From the NCBI RefSeq assembly GCF_023169885.1, contig NZ_AP025516.1, forward strand, positions 3,451,501 through 3,515,500: a DNA stretch of 64,000 bases. Reading direction: 5' to 3'. The notes under the pieces were generated by a model. It saw only the letters and a program-made list of their open reading frames with translations, had not been told where the DNA came from and ran no database searches. Positions 36,908-45,927 of this stretch are shown in pieces. Made by a program: the position numbers and the translations under genes. Origin of the DNA: Desulfofustis limnaeus (GTDB lineage: Bacteria; Desulfobacterota; Desulfobulbia; Desulfobulbales; Desulfocapsaceae). Positions within the stretch are counted from its first letter, which is position 1. The number at the start of each line of letters is the position of its first letter.

Positions 36908-38728
36908 TCAGCCAGATATCCGACGGGAGAGGGCCCGACGCGAGATGCCGAGCAGGGCCGCAGCCTTGGTTCGGTTGCCGCCTGAACGTTGCAGCGCCTG
37001 GGCAACGAGTGACGCCTCCACCTGTTTCACAGCGTGTTCGAGATTGAGCGTCGGCACGACCTCGAGCGCCGGTCCGCAATCGGAGGCGGGGGAAATGAAT
37101 TCGAGCCGTCCCAGGGTGATATAGCGCTGAACCACATTCCGCAACTCCCGGACATTGCCCGGCCAATCATACTCGAGCAGGCTGTCCATGACTTGTCCCG
37201 GGATCTTGAATGCTGGGGAGGCGATCGTCTCGACAAAATGGTCGACGAGCAGGGGAATATCCTGTTTCCGCTGGCGCAGCGGTGGCAGACGAATTTGGAT
37301 AACCTGGAGACGGTAGAAAAAATCGTTGCGCATCAACCCGCGGCTCACTTTCTCTCCCAGCGGCACGTTGGCGGCGGAGACGATCCGCAAATCCGGGTAG
37401 CTGGTTACCGTTCCGCCGATCGGCCGATACCCGCCCCCTTCGATAGCCCTGAGGAGTTTAGCCTGCATAGCCAGGGACAGCTCGCCAACCTCATCAAGAA
37501 AAAGCGTGCCATGGTCGGCGTCATGGAGATAGCCAGCGGCGTCGGCGTGGGCTCCCGAATAGGCTCCCTTAAGAGTACCGAAAAACTCCCGCTCAAAGAG
37601 CGTTTCCTGCACCGCCGCGCAATTCACTGCGACAAAGTGCTTGCCCTTTCTCTGACTGTGGTCGTGGATGGCTCTGGCCACCAGTTCCTTCCCGGACCCG
37701 GATTCACCGAAGATTGCCACACTGGCATCGCATGCTGCCGCTTTCAGGATAAGCTCGAAAACCTCCTGCATCAGCGGTGAACGGCCAATGATGTTGCCCA
37801 GGCGATAGCGATCCTTCAGAGAAGAGCGAAGCAGGCGATTTTCGTCATGCAACTGGGCGGCCAGATGCTGCGCCACCACCTGCTGCTCTTTGATCTCGGT
37901 CACATCGTTGAAGGTTGAAAGCAGGGCGGGCCGCCCTTTGAACATGATCGGCGTATGCGAGGCCCGGATCCAGGTGATGGCCCCGTGCCGAGTAGGTTGT
38001 TTGAGCTCCTCGTGCCTCTCGCTGATACCGGCCTCAAGGTGGTGATACAGGTCAGAAATGGCGCTCACGTTGCCAGTTCCCGGGTCACCAACCGGGGTAT
38101 CGATGACCTGCTCGGGGGTATCGATACCGAACATCCGGCAAAAGGCAGGGTTGACATAGTGTATCCGGTTGTCCTGGACCAGGCTGACCCCATCGGTAAC
38201 CTTTTCCACCAGTATCCGGTAACGCTCTTCACTTTCCCGCAGAGCCTCTTCCGATACTTTTATCCATAACACCCGGCTCAACCGCTCACCGATGGCGTGA
38301 AGCAGATGGGACTCCTCCTCCAGAAACAAGCCGGATTCACCCCCGGCTGCCGGCTCTTTATAGAAGACGTCCAGATCACCGACAGGTGTGCCGTGCAGCA
38401 TGATCGCGGTGTTCAGTCTCCTTCGGGTTGTCGTGAAATTGGCGGAGCGATATTCCTTGCCATCCAACCTGATTCGCGCACTCGCCCGCTCAGGGAATTG
38501 CAGGGCGGCCGGGATCAGCTCAACGGCCCGCTCAAGAATCCAAGGCAACGTGACGTCCTGGGTTTCGACCAGATTGGAGATGCCATACAGACAGTTCAGT
38601 TCCTTGACCCTTTCTTCAAGGGCGTTGGCCATGGTTGATCCGGACAGGAGCGGAGAGGCACGGAGGAATTCCGTTTTACCGGCCTGGGCGGCCGGCGTCG
38701 GAGCTGCTCGCTGGTCTTGTTTGGCCAT
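36908..38728 (-). CDS. Sigma-54-dependent transcriptional activator with GAF-like and PAS domains
   Basis: A 606-residue enhancer-binding protein. A GAF-like region (about 33-160) and a PAS domain (about 163-283) precede the AAA+ domain with Walker A GESGSGKE (341-348), Walker B TLFLDEVGEL and the arginine-finger region FFYRLQVIQIRLPPLR. The sigma-54 contact loop reads GAYSGA (388-393) rather than GAFTGA. A Fis-type HTH ends the protein (NRTKAAALLGISRRALSRR). The start is uncertain: 38728 is used because it follows rnk by 35 bases, but ATG 38632 is also possible. It follows rnk on the same strand and precedes its likely target. Confidence 0.85.
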   Translation of the reverse strand: MAKQDQRAAPTPAAQAGKTEFLRASPLLSGSTMANALEERVKELNCLYGISNLVETQDVTLPWILERAVELIPAALQFPERASARIRLDGKEYRSANFTTTRRRLNTAIMLHGTPVGDLDVFYKEPAAGGESGLFLEEESHLLHAIGERLSRVLWIKVSEEALRESEERYRILVEKVTDGVSLVQDNRIHYVNPAFCRMFGIDTPEQVIDTPVGDPGTGNVSAISDLYHHLEAGISERHEELKQPTRHGAITWIRASHTPIMFKGRPALLSTFNDVTEIKEQQVVAQHLAAQLHDENRLLRSSLKDRYRLGNIIGRSPLMQEVFELILKAAACDASVAIFGESGSGKELVARAIHDHSQRKGKHFVAVNCAAVQETLFEREFFGTLKGAYSGAHADAAGYLHDADHGTLFLDEVGELSLAMQAKLLRAIEGGGYRPIGGTVTSYPDLRIVSAANVPLGEKVSRGLMRNDFFYRLQVIQIRLPPLRQRKQDIPLLVDHFVETIASPAFKIPGQVMDSLLEYDWPGNVRELRNVVQRYITLGRLEFISPASDCGPALEVVPTLNLEHAVKQVEASLVAQALQRSGGNRTKAAALLGISRRALSRRISG

Positions 38729-38763
38729 GGGTGCCGTCCGGATCAGAGCAGAAGCCAGAGCCG

Positions 38764-39177
38764 TCAACGGTGATATTCGCCTGAACGTTCCGGCTGATAG
38801 GTAATTTCTTTGACCTTGACGCGCATCACACCTCCCCCCGGTTTCGGCCATTCGATTTCATCGCCCTGAGAAAGGCCGAGCAGAGCGCTGCCCACGGGAG
38901 CGAGAACAGAAATGGTCGATCCGTCCACTTTGGAATCCTTCGGGTACACCAGGCTGAGACAGAATTCCTCACCGGAGGAATTTATGACAAAACAAACTTT
39001 TGAATTCATGGTCACGACCGAGGGAGGCATCTCCTGTGGATCGACGATTTCAGCCCGATCCAATTCGGCTTCCAACTCCGCCTGACTGGGAAAGGCGTTT
39101 TCGGGTAAGGACGCGAGTAGGTCTTCAAGCCTTTCCGCATCAAGGGAGGAAATAATAAGCTTCGGTTGATGAGACAT
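38764..39177 (-). CDS. rnk: Rnk/GreA-type nucleoside diphosphate kinase regulator
   Basis: A 137-residue protein with a short N-terminal helical hairpin and a C-terminal FKBP-like GreA/GreB domain (NSKVCFVINSSGEEFCLSLVYP to GSALLGLSQGDEIEW). Rnk proteins bind RNA polymerase but lack the acidic GreA fingertips, matching the short coiled coil here. AGAGGATATCC precedes the ATG at 39177. It probably shares a transcript with the activator gene 35 bases downstream. Confidence 0.85.
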   Translation of the reverse strand: MSHQPKLIISSLDAERLEDLLASLPENAFPSQAELEAELDRAEIVDPQEMPPSVVTMNSKVCFVINSSGEEFCLSLVYPKDSKVDGSTISVLAPVGSALLGLSQGDEIEWPKPGGGVMRVKVKEITYQPERSGEYHR

Positions 39178-39439
39178 TGGATATCCTCTTGTGGTTACCG
39201 AGGTGGACACACCATTCAGTTTCTCTGCGCCAGCACCGTTCCCGGTTCGGTGAACGGGTCAAAAAAGCTACAGCCCCTATCTCTTGATTATAGGGCAACC
39301 AACCGGAGAATGCCACTTGTCAAAAAAACTCCCTCGTCATCAACCGTTGCACACCGTCAAAATACGTTTGGAACCGCGTAGAGAGCGGAAAACAGGGCAT
39401 CACACCAGGACCGAGCCAAGAAAAGTCCGGGGAAAAACC

Positions 39440-39467
39440 TTGACTCATTTCATTTTTGTAATATATT
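39440..39467 (+). promoter_or_regulatory. Sigma-70-type promoter of the betaine transporter operon
   Basis: TTGACT, a 16-base spacer and TATATT lie in an AT-rich pocket 130 bases before the ATPase gene. They are followed by an imperfect dyad around TGTACA (AATAT on one side, ATATT on the other) that could be an operator. The rest of the 422-base divergent gap (39178-39599) shows no gene; it must also hold the rnk promoter, which was not identified. Confidence 0.6.
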
Positions 39468-39599
39468 TTTGTACAATATTTTATTGCTGAATTGCTTTGC
39501 CCGGCGACTTACCTTGCCACCGGACACCTCTCTCCCGGCCTTCATTGCTCGAGAACAGCGTCACAACCATTGATCAGAATCAGCGGAGGGTACCGCTTT

Positions 39600-40832
39600 A
39601 TGGATTCCATTGAAAAAATCGTCATCAACAACCTCTACAAGATTTTCGGCCCGGACCCGCCGCAAGCCATGGAACTGCTCCGCAACGGAAAGAACAAGCA
39701 GGAAGTTTATGAAGATACCGGAAACACCATCGGCGTTCAGGATGCCAGCTTCAGCATCAACCAGGGAGAAATCTTCGTGGTCATGGGGTTGTCCGGTTCC
39801 GGGAAATCGACCCTGGTGCGCATGCTCAACCGCCTGATCGAACCGACCTCCGGCGAAGTACTGGTCGACGGTGAAAACGTGCTGACCATGAATCATGCCG
39901 ACCTGGTCAATTTCCGGAGAAGCAAGACCTCGATGGTCTTCCAATCCTTTGCTCTGATGCCGCACCTGAACATCATCGACAATGTTTCCTTCGGCCTGGA
40001 ACTGGCCGGCATGAACAAACAGCAGCGCTACGAAAGGTCCCTGGCCGCCCTGCAGCAGGTAGGTCTGGAAGGGTGGGAAAACGCCTACCCCAAAGAGTTG
40101 AGCGGCGGCATGCAGCAACGGGTCGGGTTGGCCCGCGGGCTGGCTGTCGACCCCGATATCCTGCTGATGGACGAGGCCTTTTCCGCCCTCGACCCGCTCA
40201 TCCGAACCGAGATGCAGGATGAATTACTGAAACTGCAGGATCAGCACCAGCGAACCGTCGTCTTTATTTCCCACGATCTTGACGAGGCGCTGCGGATCGG
40301 CGGCCGGATCGCCATCATGGAGGGTGGACGAGTGGTCCAGGTGGGCACCCCGGAAGAAATCCTGCAGAACCCGGCCGACGACTATGTCCGCGCCTTCTTC
40401 CGCGGCGTCGACCCGACCGGCGTCATCTCGGCCGGCGACATCGCCCGCGACAACCAGCCGACGAGCATTTGGCACACCAGCCAGGGAAGCCTGCGCGCCA
40501 TCCTGGAAAAGCTGAACGACATGGATCGCGAATACGCCTACATCCTTGATTCGCAACGGCGTTTCCGGGGCATGGTATCCATCGACTCCCTGCGAACGAC
40601 CCTGGAGCACCGCACCGCAGCGACCAAGTTTGAAGATGCCTTCCTGGCCGACGCCCAAGCGGTGCTTGAATCGGACAGCCTGCAAGACATCCTGCCGCTG
40701 GTGGCGTCCCATCCCTGGCCGGTCCCGGTGGTCAACGAGGCCAAAAAATACAAAGGCGTCGTATCGAAAAATCGTTTTCTCCGCACCCTCTACCGGGCGG
40801 AAAACGGCAACGCCTCGGTGCAGGCCGAGTAA
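39600..40832 (+). CDS. proV: Glycine betaine/proline ABC transporter ATP-binding protein
   Basis: A 410-residue ABC ATPase. GGAGGG precedes the ATG at 39600; the longer reading frame is rejected. Walker A GLSGSGKS is near 63, the signature LSGGMQQR near 165 and Walker B ILLMDEAFSALDP near 182. The ATP-binding half starts with the long QAMELLRNGKNKQEV insertion typical of ProV/OpuAA. The last 120 residues form a CBS-domain pair that senses ionic strength in relatives. It is first in the proVWX-type operon. Confidence 0.93.
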   Translation: MDSIEKIVINNLYKIFGPDPPQAMELLRNGKNKQEVYEDTGNTIGVQDASFSINQGEIFVVMGLSGSGKSTLVRMLNRLIEPTSGEVLVDGENVLTMNHADLVNFRRSKTSMVFQSFALMPHLNIIDNVSFGLELAGMNKQQRYERSLAALQQVGLEGWENAYPKELSGGMQQRVGLARGLAVDPDILLMDEAFSALDPLIRTEMQDELLKLQDQHQRTVVFISHDLDEALRIGGRIAIMEGGRVVQVGTPEEILQNPADDYVRAFFRGVDPTGVISAGDIARDNQPTSIWHTSQGSLRAILEKLNDMDREYAYILDSQRRFRGMVSIDSLRTTLEHRTAATKFEDAFLADAQAVLESDSLQDILPLVASHPWPVPVVNEAKKYKGVVSKNRFLRTLYRAENGNASVQAE

Positions 40833-40846
40833 CCAGGAGACAGCCG

Positions 40847-41680
40847 ATGTTTCGTTTCGAAGAAAAAATCATCCCTCTTGACACGTGGGTCAATCAATTC
40901 ATCGACTGGCTCGTGGAGGGTTACCGGTGGTTCTTTCAATCCATCAAGCTGCCGGTTGACCTGACCCTGACGGCTCTCGAAAAAGGGCTCAATGCGCTGT
41001 CGCCCCTGATCGCCATCGCCCTGATCTGCCTGATCGCCTGGCGGGTGTCGGGAATCAAGCTGTCGCTCTTCAGCGCTCTCTCGCTGGTCCTTATCGGCCT
41101 GCTCGGGCTCTGGAGCGACACCATGACGACCCTGGCCATGGTCTTCTCATCGGTCATCTTCTGCACCATCGTCGGCATCCCGCTCGGTATCTGGGCCGGC
41201 CGCAGCGATCGCTTCAACGCGATACTGCGCCCCTGCCTCGACGCCATGCAGACGACGCCGGCCTTCGTCTATCTGGTGCCGATCGTCATGCTCTTTTCAG
41301 TGGGCAACGTGGCCGGGGTCCTGGCTACTATCATCTTTTCACTCCCGCCCATTGTCCGGTTGACCAGCCTCGGTATCCGGCAGGTTCATCCGGAACTGGT
41401 CGAGGCAGCGCTGGCCTTCGGCGCCACCGACTGGCAGGTCCTGCGACGTGTCCAGATCCCGCTGGCCTTGCCGACCATCATGGCTGGACTGAACCAGACC
41501 ATCATGATGGCCCTGTCGATGGTGGTCATCGCTGCTTTGATCGGCGCCGGTGGGCTCGGGGCTCCGGTCATCCTCGGCCTCAACACCTTGGATATCGGCC
41601 GTGCCGTAATCGGCGGGCTGGCCATTGTTTTAATGGCCATCATACTCGACCGTGTTACCCAATCGATGGGTAAAAACTAA
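40847..41680 (+). CDS. proW: Glycine betaine/proline ABC transporter permease
   Basis: A 277-residue permease. The N-terminal amphipathic region (LDTWVNQFIDWLVEGYRWFFQSIK) is typical of ProW/OpuAB. About six membrane spans follow, and the ABC-coupling loop is VEAALAFGATDWQVLRRVQIPLALPTI. GGAGAC precedes the ATG. It lies 14 bases after proV and 23 before proX. Confidence 0.93.
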   Translation: MFRFEEKIIPLDTWVNQFIDWLVEGYRWFFQSIKLPVDLTLTALEKGLNALSPLIAIALICLIAWRVSGIKLSLFSALSLVLIGLLGLWSDTMTTLAMVFSSVIFCTIVGIPLGIWAGRSDRFNAILRPCLDAMQTTPAFVYLVPIVMLFSVGNVAGVLATIIFSLPPIVRLTSLGIRQVHPELVEAALAFGATDWQVLRRVQIPLALPTIMAGLNQTIMMALSMVVIAALIGAGGLGAPVILGLNTLDIGRAVIGGLAIVLMAIILDRVTQSMGKN

Positions 41681-41703
41681 TAATAACCACAAGGAGGATT
41701 ACC

Positions 41704-42735
41704 ATGAAGCATCTGGTACTGACCGCAGCACTCACTTTAGCCGCCCTGGGCGGTTTCGCCCCCATCGCATCGGCGGCCGAGCTTCCGGGCGAAGGCGTTA
41801 CCGTCAACCCGGCCCGGGCCACCTGGAATACCGGGTTTTTCCAGGAAGCGCTGGTACGGCGCGGTCTGGAAACCTTGGGATACGAAGTCAACAAACCGAA
41901 GGATCTGCAAAACCCGATTTTCTACAAATCGGTTGCCCTGGGCGATGTGGATTACTGGGCCAACGGTTGGTTCCCGATGCATGAGGCACAACTGCCCAAA
42001 GACTTTGCCGAGAAAGCGGAAAAAGTCGGCTACGTGGCCAAGGCCGGTGGTCTGGGTGGCTATCTGGTGTCCAAGAAGGAGGTGGAGGAGTTCGGCATCA
42101 CCAGTCTCGACGATTTCAAGCGGGATGAAGTGAAAAAAGCCTTCGACAGCAACGGCGACGGCAAGGCCGATCTTACCGCCTGTCCTCCCGGCTGGGGATG
42201 CGAAAAGGTGATCGACCACCATCTCGGTGTTTACGATCTGACCAACCACATCAACCCGTCCAAGGCCTCTTACGAAGCCGGAATGGCAGCTGCCTTAGGT
42301 AACTATAAAGACGGAAAACCCGTCTTCTTTTACACCTGGACACCCAACTGGACCGTCTTCAAATTCAAGCCGGGCGAAGACGTCCTATGGATCAACGTGC
42401 CGGAAATCAAGCCCAGTGACGCTCAGAAAGGCTCTGAGGAGCGGATGACGGTGGCCGGCGTGGTAGGTGCGGTCTCCGACCCGGTGAAAATGGGCTTTGT
42501 CGCCTCCGATATCCGCATTGTCGCCAACAAGGGGTTTCTCGAGGCCAATCCAGCCGCCAAGCGGTTTTTCGAGGTCTTTACGCTGCCCCTGCTAGATATT
42601 AATGAGCAGAATACCCGCATGAACGAAGGGGAAAAGAGCGAACAAGACATCGAGCGCCATGTCGACGATTGGATCGCTAAAAATCAGCAGACCTGGGATG
42701 GCTGGCTGGCTGAAGCCAGAAAGGCCGGACAATAA
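41704..42735 (+). CDS. proX: Glycine betaine/proline ABC transporter substrate-binding protein
   Basis: A 343-residue periplasmic protein with signal peptide ending ASA-AE near residue 21. The Trp-rich ligand box is represented by DVDYWANGWFPMHEAQL, PPGWGCEK and FFYTWTPNWTVFKF, as in Gram-negative ProX that clamps betaine between tryptophans. AAGGAGG precedes the ATG. The three genes form an importer for osmoprotection; exact ligand preference is inferred. Confidence 0.93.
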   Translation: MKHLVLTAALTLAALGGFAPIASAAELPGEGVTVNPARATWNTGFFQEALVRRGLETLGYEVNKPKDLQNPIFYKSVALGDVDYWANGWFPMHEAQLPKDFAEKAEKVGYVAKAGGLGGYLVSKKEVEEFGITSLDDFKRDEVKKAFDSNGDGKADLTACPPGWGCEKVIDHHLGVYDLTNHINPSKASYEAGMAAALGNYKDGKPVFFYTWTPNWTVFKFKPGEDVLWINVPEIKPSDAQKGSEERMTVAGVVGAVSDPVKMGFVASDIRIVANKGFLEANPAAKRFFEVFTLPLLDINEQNTRMNEGEKSEQDIERHVDDWIAKNQQTWDGWLAEARKAGQ

Positions 42736-42748
42736 TCCGCAGCTTCCG

Positions 42749-42784
42749 GTGACGACCCGGTGCGGGGAACGCCCGGGTCGTCAC
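42749..42784 (+). terminator. Stem-loop after proX
   Basis: GTGACGACCCGG and CCGGGTCGTCAC form a perfect 12-bp stem with a 12-base loop, starting 14 bases after the proX stop. No clear U-tract follows. It fits a transcript-end hairpin separating the transporter from the MarR gene. Confidence 0.55.
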
Positions 42785-42882
42785 TCCCCGCTCCACCAAT
42801 GTCCCCCCCTTCACGAAAGTACTGGAAGAGAACTGCGCAAACGTTTAAATAGCCAACAGCGGTTCACCTTTCAGGAGGTTTC

Positions 42883-43356
42883 ATGAACGACAGGGCAGCA
42901 TACATACAGAGGATCACCCGCCATCTTCGCATCCTGTTTCGTACGATCCAGGCGCACGCCAAACAGGTTGAAGCCACCTGCGGGCTGAGCGGCGCCAAAC
43001 TGTGGATGCTCTACGAGATCAACAGCAATCCGGGCCTCAAGGTATCGGAACTGGCGACCGCCCTGACCATCCATCCCTCCACCTGCAGCAACATGCTCGA
43101 CAAGCTCGAGGAACAGGGTCTCATCAGCCGCAGCCGCAGCGGCAGGGATCAACGCACCGTCCAACTGTGCCTCACCGACCAGGGCAAGGCCCTGCTTGGC
43201 CAGGCACCCCAGCCCGCCCAGGGCGAGTTGAACCGAGCCCTGCAGTCGCTTCCCGACCAGCGCCTGCACGACCTGGAAGCCGAGTTGCACACCCTGATTC
43301 AGGCAATCAACGGCACCAATGAAGACGCGGCGCTGATGCCGCTGCCGGGAGATTAG
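42883..43356 (+). CDS. MarR family transcriptional regulator
   Basis: A 157-residue regulator with a central winged helix. LWMLYEINSNPGLKVSELATALTIHPSTCSNMLDKLEEQGLI provides helices 2-5 and SRSRSGRDQRTVQLCLT is the wing with the conserved DxR. AGGAGG precedes the ATG. MarR/GbsR-type proteins often control compatible-solute uptake, so proVWX upstream is a possible target; the gene could equally control the convergent redox genes. Its stop overlaps that of the polyferredoxin gene by three bases. Confidence 0.85.
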   Translation: MNDRAAYIQRITRHLRILFRTIQAHAKQVEATCGLSGAKLWMLYEINSNPGLKVSELATALTIHPSTCSNMLDKLEEQGLISRSRSGRDQRTVQLCLTDQGKALLGQAPQPAQGELNRALQSLPDQRLHDLEAELHTLIQAINGTNEDAALMPLPGD

Positions 43357-44966
43357 TAGCCTCCGTAGCCGGATGACGATCCGCCGGGGTTGGCCGGCAA
43401 GCGGCGGTCCGGATGCCGATCCTCGCCATCGCTGGTGACGAAGATCGCAGCCCGGCCGGGCAACGGGCATTTGGTCTCGCAGATGCCACAGCCAATGCAG
43501 AAGGCATCGACGATATAGGGTTGATGGAGCGGCACGTCCCGCCCGCTATCGTCAACCACAACCACCTCGCGAAACCTGATGGCCTTGTCCGGCGTCGGGC
43601 AGTGCTCCTCGCAGACTATACAGGGAACCCCCTTGGCGTAAGGGAGGCAACGGTCCTTGTCGAACCAGGCGTGACCGATCTTGCTCCGATGCTTTTCTTC
43701 GAGGCTCAAGACCCGAATGGCCCCGGTGGGGCAGACTTGACCGCACAGCGTGCAGTTGAACTCGCAGTAGCCGGTACGGGCAACCAGGCGCGGGGCAAAC
43801 AACCCTTCCACGCCGCCCTCCAGCAAGCTCGGCTGCAGACCGTTGCCGATGCAGACTTGAATGCACTCGGCACAGCGAACACAGCGCTGCAGGAACGCAT
43901 CCTCGGCCAGGGCACCGGGCGGGCGGATCAATTCCGGGTTCGGGGCGGCAGTGAGGCGGCGCACACCGAGCACGGGAGGAAGAGCTCCAGCCAACAACAC
44001 GGTCCCGATGAAGCGGCGTCTAGACAGGGAAAGACCGGCTCCTCGCCGCCCCGGCGCCTGCATCTGCAACCCGATGACCTGACGCGGGCACTGAACCAGA
44101 CAATCCATGCAGAGGATACAGCTGTTCGGATTGATGTGCCGCTGCTCGTCGATCGCCCCCATGCGGCAGATCCGACTGCACAGTCGGCAGCTGCCGCACG
44201 CTTCAGTGCCACCGGCCACGCCGGTCACCCCGAGCCGGGCAAACCAGCCAAGCAGGGCCCCAAGCGGGCAGAGATTGCGGCAAAAAAACCGGCGCTGCAC
44301 GGCCTCGGCAGACACGATCGCCAGCAGCACCGCCATGCTTAACAACGCCAGGTCGAAATATTTACGCTGGAAGGGCAGGACGTGCGCCTTCAGAAAGGCA
44401 TACAACGGTTCGGTGAGCGCATTGACCCACGGCGGCGCCTGCTGATAGGTGAAGGTAAAAAACCATTCCGCCAGGTTGTGCAGGGCCGGATAAACCGCCT
44501 GAGCCAGGGCCCTCACCAGAATCGAAAAAGGATCGACATAGCCGGCCAGGGGCAGCTGCAACGCTGCTGCCACCAGCACTGCCAGCAAAATGGTCGCCGC
44601 CAGGGAAGGAAACAGCGTCGGGTGCCCTGATCGGCTGTTTTTCAGCAGTGACTGGGTCCCGTCCAGCAGGCTTCCCAGCGGACAGATCCAGCCGCAGAAG
44701 AACCGGCCGAACAACAAGCTGAGGCCGACCACCACCAGGGCCGGCGCCATGAGAAGAATGAAGGCCCGGGCCGCCAGCATGGTGCACAGAGCCAGCAGGG
44801 GATCGATCCGGAAGAGAAGATTGACGGCATAGTCGATGGTATCGGAACCATCGTAGTCGGTTTTGCTGAAGAGCCAGAGGAACAGAAGCAGACAGCCAAG
44901 TTGCATGACCACCCGCGCCCGGCGCAACCAGCGGTAGCGCTGGATGGGAACAACAGGTGTACTCAC
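43353..44966 (-). CDS. Membrane-bound polyferredoxin, NapH-like half fused to a NapG/MauM-like half
   Basis: A 537-residue protein. The N-terminal half (to about 330) has five or six membrane spans with the NapH/CcoG motifs FFCGWICPLGSLLDG and FFCRNLCPLGALLGW, then a ferredoxin pair (CGSCRLCSRIC, CILCMDCLVQCP). A twin-arginine-like sequence, SRRRFIGTVLLAGALPPVLG, occurs mid-chain. The C-terminal half has four more clusters in NapG/MauM order (CVRCAECIQVC, CTLCGQVCP, CIVCEEHCP, CIGCGICETKCP) and ends in a Gly/Ser/Tyr tail. It should carry electrons between the membrane quinone pool and a periplasmic partner. It overlaps the DUF362 gene stop by four bases. Confidence 0.85.
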   Translation of the reverse strand: MSTPVVPIQRYRWLRRARVVMQLGCLLLFLWLFSKTDYDGSDTIDYAVNLLFRIDPLLALCTMLAARAFILLMAPALVVVGLSLLFGRFFCGWICPLGSLLDGTQSLLKNSRSGHPTLFPSLAATILLAVLVAAALQLPLAGYVDPFSILVRALAQAVYPALHNLAEWFFTFTYQQAPPWVNALTEPLYAFLKAHVLPFQRKYFDLALLSMAVLLAIVSAEAVQRRFFCRNLCPLGALLGWFARLGVTGVAGGTEACGSCRLCSRICRMGAIDEQRHINPNSCILCMDCLVQCPRQVIGLQMQAPGRRGAGLSLSRRRFIGTVLLAGALPPVLGVRRLTAAPNPELIRPPGALAEDAFLQRCVRCAECIQVCIGNGLQPSLLEGGVEGLFAPRLVARTGYCEFNCTLCGQVCPTGAIRVLSLEEKHRSKIGHAWFDKDRCLPYAKGVPCIVCEEHCPTPDKAIRFREVVVVDDSGRDVPLHQPYIVDAFCIGCGICETKCPLPGRAAIFVTSDGEDRHPDRRLPANPGGSSSGYGGY

Positions 44967-45883
44967 AGACGATGTTCCCGGACGGTGATCCGGCTCATAT
45001 CCATCTCACCCAGCCCCATCCGGGCGGCGGCTACCGTCGTTTCGATGTCTTCCGGGCGCAGGCCGAACAGGGTAGTAGCCACCGCGTCGGCAGCGACCGG
45101 ATCGGCCGAGGCGATGACCGTGTCGGTACGGCGGACATCCTCCAGACGTCCGCCCTGGGGCCCGTTGTCCATGAGAATCCTGGTGGCATCGATCAACGTC
45201 ACGGTTGGTTTGATAACCGTCGCCAGATCGGCAAGATTTTGGGCGAGACCGTGGTGCAGCCGGCCCCGATTACCGCCAATGGCCCCCATCACGTTCTTCA
45301 GGCCCAGCGTCAACCGGCTCAAACCGTGATGCTTAGCGATCGGTACATTGATATGGCAATCGGCCGTCAAAATATCCTGGTAAATCTCCCATTCCCGTAA
45401 AGAACGGCCGGCAGGGATGGACGTCCGGACAAACTTGCGCCGATCAATGTGTTCGAGCCGTACTCGCCGGTCGCGCAAAGTCTCGATCAGTTCGGTCATA
45501 CCGCTGTTGACATAGCACCGGCGCGGCTCGTTGCAGGTGTGATCAAAAATGGTGACCTGTTTGGCACCGGCGGCGAGTACCAGTTCGACAACGGTCCCGA
45601 CCACCTGCGGGTGGGTGGTTGCCGCCAGTTCGGGCGGCCGGTCCCAGGCGATATTCGGTTTGACCACCACGCTCTTTCCAGGCCGGACGAATCGCTCCAT
45701 ACCGCCGATCAAACGCAGGGCCTCCCGAACCAGCGCCGGATAATCGGGCCCACTGACCACAGCCAGTTCCGGTGGTTTCTGAGCTGCAGCTGGAGAAGGA
45801 CGAACGAAGACAGGGGAAAACGGAACCATCATTCCCGCTGCGGCATATACCAGCCGCCGTGTGAAGCGCCGCCTGTTGATCAT
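44963..45883 (-). CDS. Tat-exported DUF362 protein
   Basis: A 306-residue protein with an N-terminal twin-arginine signal (NRRRFTRRLVYAAAGMMVPF). AGGA before the ATG at 45883 supports this start over one 13 codons upstream. The DUF362 domain includes VVVKPNIAWDRPPELAATTHP, CHINVPIAKHH and LTLGLKNVMGAIG. DUF362 proteins have no settled biochemical role but commonly travel with polyferredoxins. Here the gene overlaps the polyferredoxin start, pointing to a two-component periplasmic redox unit. Confidence 0.85.
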   Translation of the reverse strand: MINRRRFTRRLVYAAAGMMVPFSPVFVRPSPAAAQKPPELAVVSGPDYPALVREALRLIGGMERFVRPGKSVVVKPNIAWDRPPELAATTHPQVVGTVVELVLAAGAKQVTIFDHTCNEPRRCYVNSGMTELIETLRDRRVRLEHIDRRKFVRTSIPAGRSLREWEIYQDILTADCHINVPIAKHHGLSRLTLGLKNVMGAIGGNRGRLHHGLAQNLADLATVIKPTVTLIDATRILMDNGPQGGRLEDVRRTDTVIASADPVAADAVATTLFGLRPEDIETTVAAARMGLGEMDMSRITVREHRL

Positions 45884-45927
45884 CAGGTTTGTCCTGCAGG
45901 CCAGTGGTTTGTTGCTACTCATACCTA

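Noticed and set aside
42883-43356. Firm assignment of the MarR gene as the betaine transporter regulator
   Set aside because: A stem-loop separates it from proX and no shared operator was established; kept only as a possibility.
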